DNA from: Artocarpus heterophyllus
Lineage: Eukaryota > Streptophyta > Magnoliopsida > Rosales > Moraceae
DNA: 64,000 nucleotides
NCBI GenBank assembly: GCA_025403435.1
Contig: JAJQZP010000444.1
Span: 1 to 64,000, forward strand
Direction of reading: 5' to 3'
In this document: positions 58,580 to 64,000 of the stretch, piece by piece
How positions within the stretch are numbered: the stretch's first letter is position 1
How the letters are laid out: every line of letters begins with the position of its first letter
The notes under the pieces: model-generated
Told to the model about the DNA's origin: nothing
Seen by the model: only the letters and a program-made list of their open reading frames with translations
Databases searched by the model: none
Made by a program: the position numbers and the translations under genes

Positions 58580-61500
58580 TGTCACAACCCGCCTTTTCGG
58601 GCTGTGATAAAACTCTTTCTTACTTACTTTAGGGCAAAAATTTAGGAATTTTTTTTTTTAAAATGAAAATAAATAATTTACTTACATTAACTTTGGTAAC
58701 TCCCAAAATACCTTCACCTACTTGTATTTACATAATTAATACTTTTACTTTTACAACATCTTTCTTTTAAACATTTTATTTCAAAATAACTTTAAACATA
58801 CACAGCGGAAAACATTACAGCAACGGACTCTATACCCAATCTGCACACCATCCACCCCTCTGCCAGCTCATCATTTGAACTTATTCTGACCTTCTCGTCA
58901 AAATACCTACAACATGAAATACTTAATGAGCTAACGCCCAGTAAGTCCCATAAATCCCACATGGATATTCATATGAATGCATGAATCAATTATGCTTTCT
59001 TATAAACTTTCTTTATCCTCATCGTTTCTTATCTTTACTAGGGCCCAAGAGTTCGTACCATTGCACAATTTCATTTAGGTCTACGTAACACCGTGATCGT
59101 AACATATCCTTTAAACTCCCATTGAGTTAGGAGCCGGTATGACACTTTTCTTAACTTTTGGTGATTCGTTTACTAATTCACTTATTATGGTTATCATACC
59201 ATGCATAAAGTGATGATCACATATTATACATAACATAAATGCTCTTGTACAACAATGGTACACATTATTATACACATTGGTATGTAACATAATGTACTCA
59301 TAGGTACTTAACATAAAATATATACATTGGTACACATTAATATACGCACAGGTATATATGGCATAATGTACTCACAGGTACTTAACATAAAATGTACACA
59401 CAGATACCTACTTTATACATACTTAAGTATTTATCATTGTACACATAGGTAGGAAATCATGATACACATGCTCATTTTCATTATTGTACACACAGGTACA
59501 TAACATATTATACACACAGGTACGAAATCATGGTACACATGCTGATTTTCATTATTGTACACACAGGTACATAACATCTTGTACACACTGGTACACATTA
59601 ATATGTTCACAATTATTCATACATGACTATACTCCTAGGTATTCATATCATGGCAAACATACAAGTTTACACTTAATTACACGCACAAGTATACATATAC
59701 ATACATTTCTTTTTAAACCTACATTTCATACTGTAGGTGAGAAGGTTACTTACTTTATGCGAATGTTGAGCAACTTAACCTCGATTTCCCTTCTCCTAGA
59801 CTCCTAGGATTCTGTTGGCCAATTACAAAGCCATTAGCCAAATTCCACTATGTTTCAATATGAAACATCTGTTAGTTATAAATTGAGTTGCATTACTATA
59901 TACAACTCCAAAAACCACTGTTTTTTTTTTCTTATTTTTATCTAACTTTACCCTATCGTTTCTAACGAAGGGCGGGAACCTTTCTAGTTATTTTCTTATC
60001 CAATTGGAAACATTTCAAAGCGGTTCGGGTGATTTGGACAAAAATGATGATTTTGCCCTTCGTGGGTCCACTAACCTTCCCAAGCTTGATTTCGTTATTC
60101 TTACGAAAATAACCGAAACTTTGCGGTTTAGTCCATGAACTGATTTGGACTAAAATTTACTTTTTTGCATCAAAATTTCCTATTTTTCTCAAGGATCATT
60201 TTTACTTAAGGTACCATACCTTAAATCATTTTGAAAAATGACATTTTTGCCATTTAACACTTTTTTCACTTTTAACATATTCTTGAAAAATCAAAAAATC
60301 ACAAACGATTGATTTTTTTGACAAACCGTCCGCGCAACCTAACAGTTTCATCTAGATCTACAACTTTTGTGTTTCAACTTTTCCCAAAATCTCACTGTAA
60401 AGGGGCGTTTTTGACTATTTTTCAAATCTTCCGAGAAGGAACTTTTTCTTTCAATTTAGTCCCTTTGGCATTTTTACAAAAATCCACTTCAAACTTGCTA
60501 TTCTACCCCTGCAGAAACCATTCCATGCCTTAATCAACACATTCTCATGCTCAAACATCACTTTTGCAAAGTCAAACATCAAAATTACAAAAATAAGAAT
60601 TTTTTCAAAAATTACCGATTTGCACTAAAACCCAAAGTTTCACAACTTAAACTTACTATTCATCGCATATACATGAAATTTCATCAAATACATGCTCAAA
60701 ACCCCTCATGGGTTTGAAAGAATAAAAATCAAAACAAAATTCAAAACTTTGAACTTTAAAACTTATCCAAATATCTCTTTTTTTGATTTCTACCCTTCAA
60801 AGGCTTCTTGAACTTCTTCTTGGACTTCCTTTTCATACAAAAATACCATAGATTAATTTTTGCCCTTTACCCATGAAAAATCCCTTGAAAACTCATGAAA
60901 AAGTTTAGGATTTTACCTTAAAACTTCTGGGAAATCCTTGTAATTGCTTGTAAAACTTGTTTGGGGGTATTTTTGCAAAGTTTGGGGGATGAGAAATTTT
61001 TTTAGAACACTTGGACATGGCTGCCGGATCTTGGAAGGAAAGGAAAGAAATGAATTTTTGTGATAAACTTGCCATAAATGCATACTTATCACATTTGGTG
61101 ACTCATGGTAACCCATGAGTATACCACTAGGTGTCACAAGGTGATTGGGCCACTTTTCTTGACATGTGGCCCAATAGAAAACCGAGGAGTGTCCACTTTG
61201 TGGAGTTAAAAATTTATACTGTGTAATTTTTCACCACACAGTATTTTTCCTATACTGCCGTAGTCAATTCAGTGTACTTTCTATCCTTACACTGTATAAA
61301 AATATTTAACTTACTTTTCCTTCACTTTTGGAGGCTAATCGTGACGTTTTTCGTATCTGTGTTTTTATTTAACAGTATTCTTATACTGCTCTAGCCTCCT
61401 TTCTACCCCCGGTTAGGGTTAGGACAACCTTTATATCCTATTTACATTCTAATCATCCATTCACTTATATCACAATTTCACAATTAATTGTGACATAAAA

Positions 61501-61744
61501 TTCATTTTATGGATATTATGCACAAATCTCTGAGTCATCAAACTCATAAAATTTGTATTTTACAATATCCACCATTGCATTACATATGCCAAAAAATTTG
61601 CAATCAATGCCGCTCATTCATATTTTATTGTAATTTTTACAAAAATTACTATTTTTACAAAATTTTACAATTTTAAGAATAAATTCATTAATTAAACCTA
61701 ATTAAATATTAGGTTTCATTGATGACGTTTTCTCGGTCATTACA
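58580..61744 (-). repeat. Gypsy B 5' LTR
   Basis: Ends TGTCACAACC...TCATTACA. Homologous to 49350-52578, with a deletion near 60110-60145 and a short duplication-like insertion near 60557-60580. The target duplication TTGAT follows. Confidence 0.93.
59240..59700. repeat. Tandem repeat of GTACACACAGGTAC-like units in Gypsy B 5' LTR
   Basis: Counterpart of the array at 50010-50460, with the same order of units, so the array predates this insertion. Confidence 0.8.
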
Positions 61745-61749
61745 TTGAT

Positions 61750-62761
61750 AAATTTAGTTTCCATTTAAGGTTGTTCGTGGTTTCGTGGAGCTAACGTATA
61801 GTGAATCAAGACTGCGGTGTTGGGCATTGGTATGGATATCGAGGTAGGACTTCTATCCCTTCCCCTTGGTAGCCATGTTTTGAAAAGAGACTTGGTCATA
61901 AAACCTTTTTTTTTTTTTTATGATTTACAAGAAATGAAGTTTACTACTTATTTTCATTATTGGTTAAATAATGGATGATAATAATGCGTGTGATGAGAAC
62001 ATTCGGTGAAATAAAACATAATGATGTTATGACACCGGACGTGTCGGTTGGTACCGTATGGAATGAGAAAATAGAGCATGATGCCATGAATAGAGATCGG
62101 GTCGTGGGATGCACGACCTTGGGGCAAGGTCCCGAAAGCTAGTTGGGCCACTTCGGTGGTGATTCATTTGGCTTTGCTTATAACCTAATAATGAGATTGT
62201 CTATAGATGAGTAAAGGATTAATCTTGTGTGAACAAATTTAATAAGTTGTAAGTTATTATTTGTTCTATATTTTAGCATTTGATTAAATATGAAATGTAT
62301 GTGTTTAAATTAATTTTTTTTTAAGATTTAGTCCTACTGAGTCTTTCGCTCACATTTTCTTGTTTTAAAATCCCCCCCCCCCCCCCCCCCCCCACTAGGT
62401 GGAGTTCTGCTTAGGGAGATTGAAGACCCAAGAAGTAAATTGCAAGATTAGAACATTATCTTTTAAGATATATATAACAAGGCATGTAATATTTTAAACT
62501 CACTTATATTTCCTTGGACTATGGTTTTGTATTTAATATTGTTAGTACTATGTGTGCACACTAAAGTGGGTTTGGTGGGACCTAGTGGGGTTATTTATCT
62601 AGTTTTTCTTTTCTATTTAATTGTTCCTGGATTCCTAATGATTTTACATTTTCTTTTAAAGCCAGTTATTATTATTACCTTTTAATGGAGATTCCTGCTA
62701 AGTTTAATTTATTTAAATTAATTAATCTGCCACGCCACCCCTCAGATTTTGAGGTGTGACA
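61750..62761 (+). repeat. Gypsy A' 5' LTR, second part
   Basis: Resumes after Gypsy B with GTTCGTGGTTTCGTGGAGCT, the block also found at about 22448, 32188 and 39045 in the sibling LTRs, and ends TTTTGAGGTGTGACA. It contains a run of 22 C at 62372-62393, where the siblings have only five or six. Confidence 0.92.
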
Positions 62762-62764
62762 GGT

Positions 62765-62776
62765 TGGTATCAGAGC
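62765..62776 (+). other. Primer-binding site, initiator tRNA-Met (Gypsy A')
   Basis: TGGTATCAGAGC lies three bases after the LTR end, as in the copy at 33141. Confidence 0.93.
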
Positions 62777-62867
62777 CCTAGGTTTATGAACCTTGGGAAT
62801 TATGCACACATATGCACGGCAATGAGAAACCACTAACAATCTAAATTCTATTTTCAAAACTGAGGGA

Positions 62868-63630
62868 ATGGCACCGAGATGTTGCCCAGCTGCTGCAGAT
62901 GCGAATTTTGCAGATGAGGAAGGTCTGATGGGAGCCATGTTTGTCGCTTTTTGGCAAATGGCAGCGAGGGCTAGGGTTGAGGATTCCGAGGCGAGTCGCC
63001 AGCATACGTACTTTAAAGAGTTCCGTCGCGTGTCTATTCTGACTTTTGATGGGAACAGAGACCCGCAGATTACTCAATACTGGTTGGATTCTATAGTGAA
63101 GCACTTGGATACTGATGGAGTACTGTGTCGATTTTGCAGCATATAAGTTGGAAGGCAGCGCCAATACATGGTGGAAACATGCTAAGCATTTGGAAAACGC
63201 TGGGAACATTGGTTGGGACATATTTGAGGATTTGTTTTATGAGCGTTACTTTCTGTTGGGATACAAGGATCAGAAGGTTACTGAGTTTTATCGGTTAGAG
63301 CAGAGTGATATGACGGTTCTGGAATATGAGGCTAAGTTTAATGAGTTGGCTAAGTTTGCTCCATCCGCTATGGCTTCTGAGCGGGAGAAATGTATCAAGT
63401 TCCAGGATGGGCTTAAGGCATCTATCCGACAACAAGTGGTGGCCTTGCGACTCTGAAATTTTAGTGAGTTGGTATCATCAGCTATTTCTGTGGAAAGTGA
63501 ACATACTCTTTATAGTGAGAATTGGGCAAGAGCGTCAAGAGGGCCCTAGAGGAGTAATTGAAGAAATAGTGGTAGCCGCCAAGCCCAGGTGAAAAACCAG
63601 CAGGGAGATGCCAGTAGTGGGAGTGGTAGT
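62868..63630 (+). pseudogene. Gypsy A' gag, frameshifted and truncated by a Copia LTR
   Basis: Starts ATG GCA CCG AGA at 62868. Compared with Gypsy A at 33243, a short deletion near 63115 (after KHLDTDGV) shifts the frame; it continues as VDFAAYKLEGSANTWWKHAK and EDLFYERYFLLGYKDQK to IRQQVVALRL and then stop at about 63456. More stops follow near 63549. The Retrotrans_gag core is well preserved and retains Gln codons that are TAG in Gypsy A. The linker beyond is cut by the LTR at 63631. Confidence 0.85.
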
Positions 63631-64000
63631 TGTTGGAAAAAACAGTGTGAGGTGCACAACGGGAATTTTTAAAATTTTAACATCAGAGTATTTTCCAAAA
63701 CACAAGTTTGACATGCTATATATATAAATTAAACAAATCTTACTAACCTTTGTATACTAAAGAACCTCCGCAACCTGTGAAGAGAAGTAACATTCCAGAA
63801 GAGCCTCAACCAACTGATCTTCTTTGCTATTATCTATCCACAACCAGAGTGAGTGTGGGCTCACACGTACAGCTCTTCCATCGATGATTCTCCTACCAAC
63901 CAATTGAGAGAACCTAAAGCTAGTGTTCGTGACTTGTGAACAAAAGCTCTCAGGGAGTTTTCAGATGCTCACTAGAAGAGTATCACTCTTAATCTCTCAA
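63631..64000 (-). repeat. Copia-1-family LTR, partial (runs off the window)
   Basis: TGTTGGAAAAAACAG starts at 63631, and the following 370 bases match the first part of the LTRs at 2269 and 11863, with moderate differences and a short insertion near the start. If it follows the same arrangement it is the 3' LTR of a minus-strand element, or a solo LTR. The five bases before it are GTAGT, the expected target duplication. Confidence 0.88.

Larger units (their letters stand above)
49350..61744 (-). mobile_element. Ty3/Gypsy retrotransposon, family B, near-complete, nested in the Gypsy A' LTR
   Basis: The LTRs 49350-52578 and 58580-61744 begin TGTCACAACCCGCC and end GGTCATTACA on the plus strand, with a perfect TTGAT target duplication (49345-49349 and 61745-61749). 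In minus orientation: 5' LTR (right), iMet primer site 58566-58577, an upstream acidic ORF, gag (from 57049), pol, polypurine tract (52579-52594), 3' LTR (left). Length is about 12.4 kb. LTRs of about 3.2 kb and a coding-looking ORF before gag set it apart from family A. All frames are broken. Confidence 0.93.
48251..64000 (+). mobile_element. Gypsy family A element (copy A'), split by Gypsy B and by a Copia LTR, right end outside the window
   Basis: The 5' LTR begins TGTAACGTCC at 48251, is interrupted at 49350-61744 by Gypsy B, and ends TGTGACA at 62761. The iMet primer site (62765-62776) and gag (from 62868) follow, closely similar to the Gypsy A copy at 31511. At 63631 a Copia-1-like LTR interrupts the gag region. 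The rest of the element lies beyond the window. Confidence 0.9.

Overview
The window is plant nuclear DNA, most likely from a eudicot. The evidence is spliceosomal GT-AG introns, plant-type Copia and Gypsy retrotransposons primed by initiator tRNA-Met, a CACTA transposon of plant type, hAT-type ends, and remains of a plastid-type ADP/ATP (PAPS) carrier gene. Most of the sequence is nested transposable elements. I see no intact host gene, tRNA, rRNA or CRISPR array.

Layout. 1-800 is C-rich and then AT-rich low-complexity repeat. <1-15861 is the right part of a CACTA element. It carries a decayed transposase gene (Transposase_24 type) and a Ulp1/C48 protease module, a subterminal array of hairpin repeats, and a TTTGTAGTAGTG end. 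Its coding region is split by a Copia element (2269-13873, minus strand, perfect 5-bp target duplication). The leader of that Copia is itself split by a solo Gypsy LTR (8699-10665, perfect 5-bp duplication). 16426-20442 is a ten-exon mitochondrial-carrier-family gene of the thylakoid/plastid TAAC-PAPST type with several frame lesions. 21283-23415 is another solo Gypsy LTR with a perfect duplication.

24739-42729 is a second, older Copia element (minus strand), split in its leader by a nearly complete Gypsy element of chromovirus type (31511-40142, plus strand). 42730-48250 is accessory sequence with a possible gene remnant, a non-autonomous hAT element with an 8-bp target duplication (45252-46068), and a 500-bp direct duplication. 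From 48251 to the window end lies a third copy of the same Gypsy family. Its 5' LTR is split by a different Gypsy element (49350-61744, minus strand, perfect 5-bp duplication), and its gag is split at 63631 by an LTR related to the first Copia.

Insertion order can be read from the nesting: CACTA, then Copia 1, then solo LTR; Copia 2, then Gypsy A; Gypsy A', then Gypsy B, and Gypsy A', then a Copia-1-like element. All retroelement reading frames carry nonsense codons or frameshifts. The most interesting unexplained signal is a GC-rich motif array (core CGGCAGGCCGA) found in the LTRs or leaders of both Copia 1 and Gypsy A, which belong to different superfamilies.
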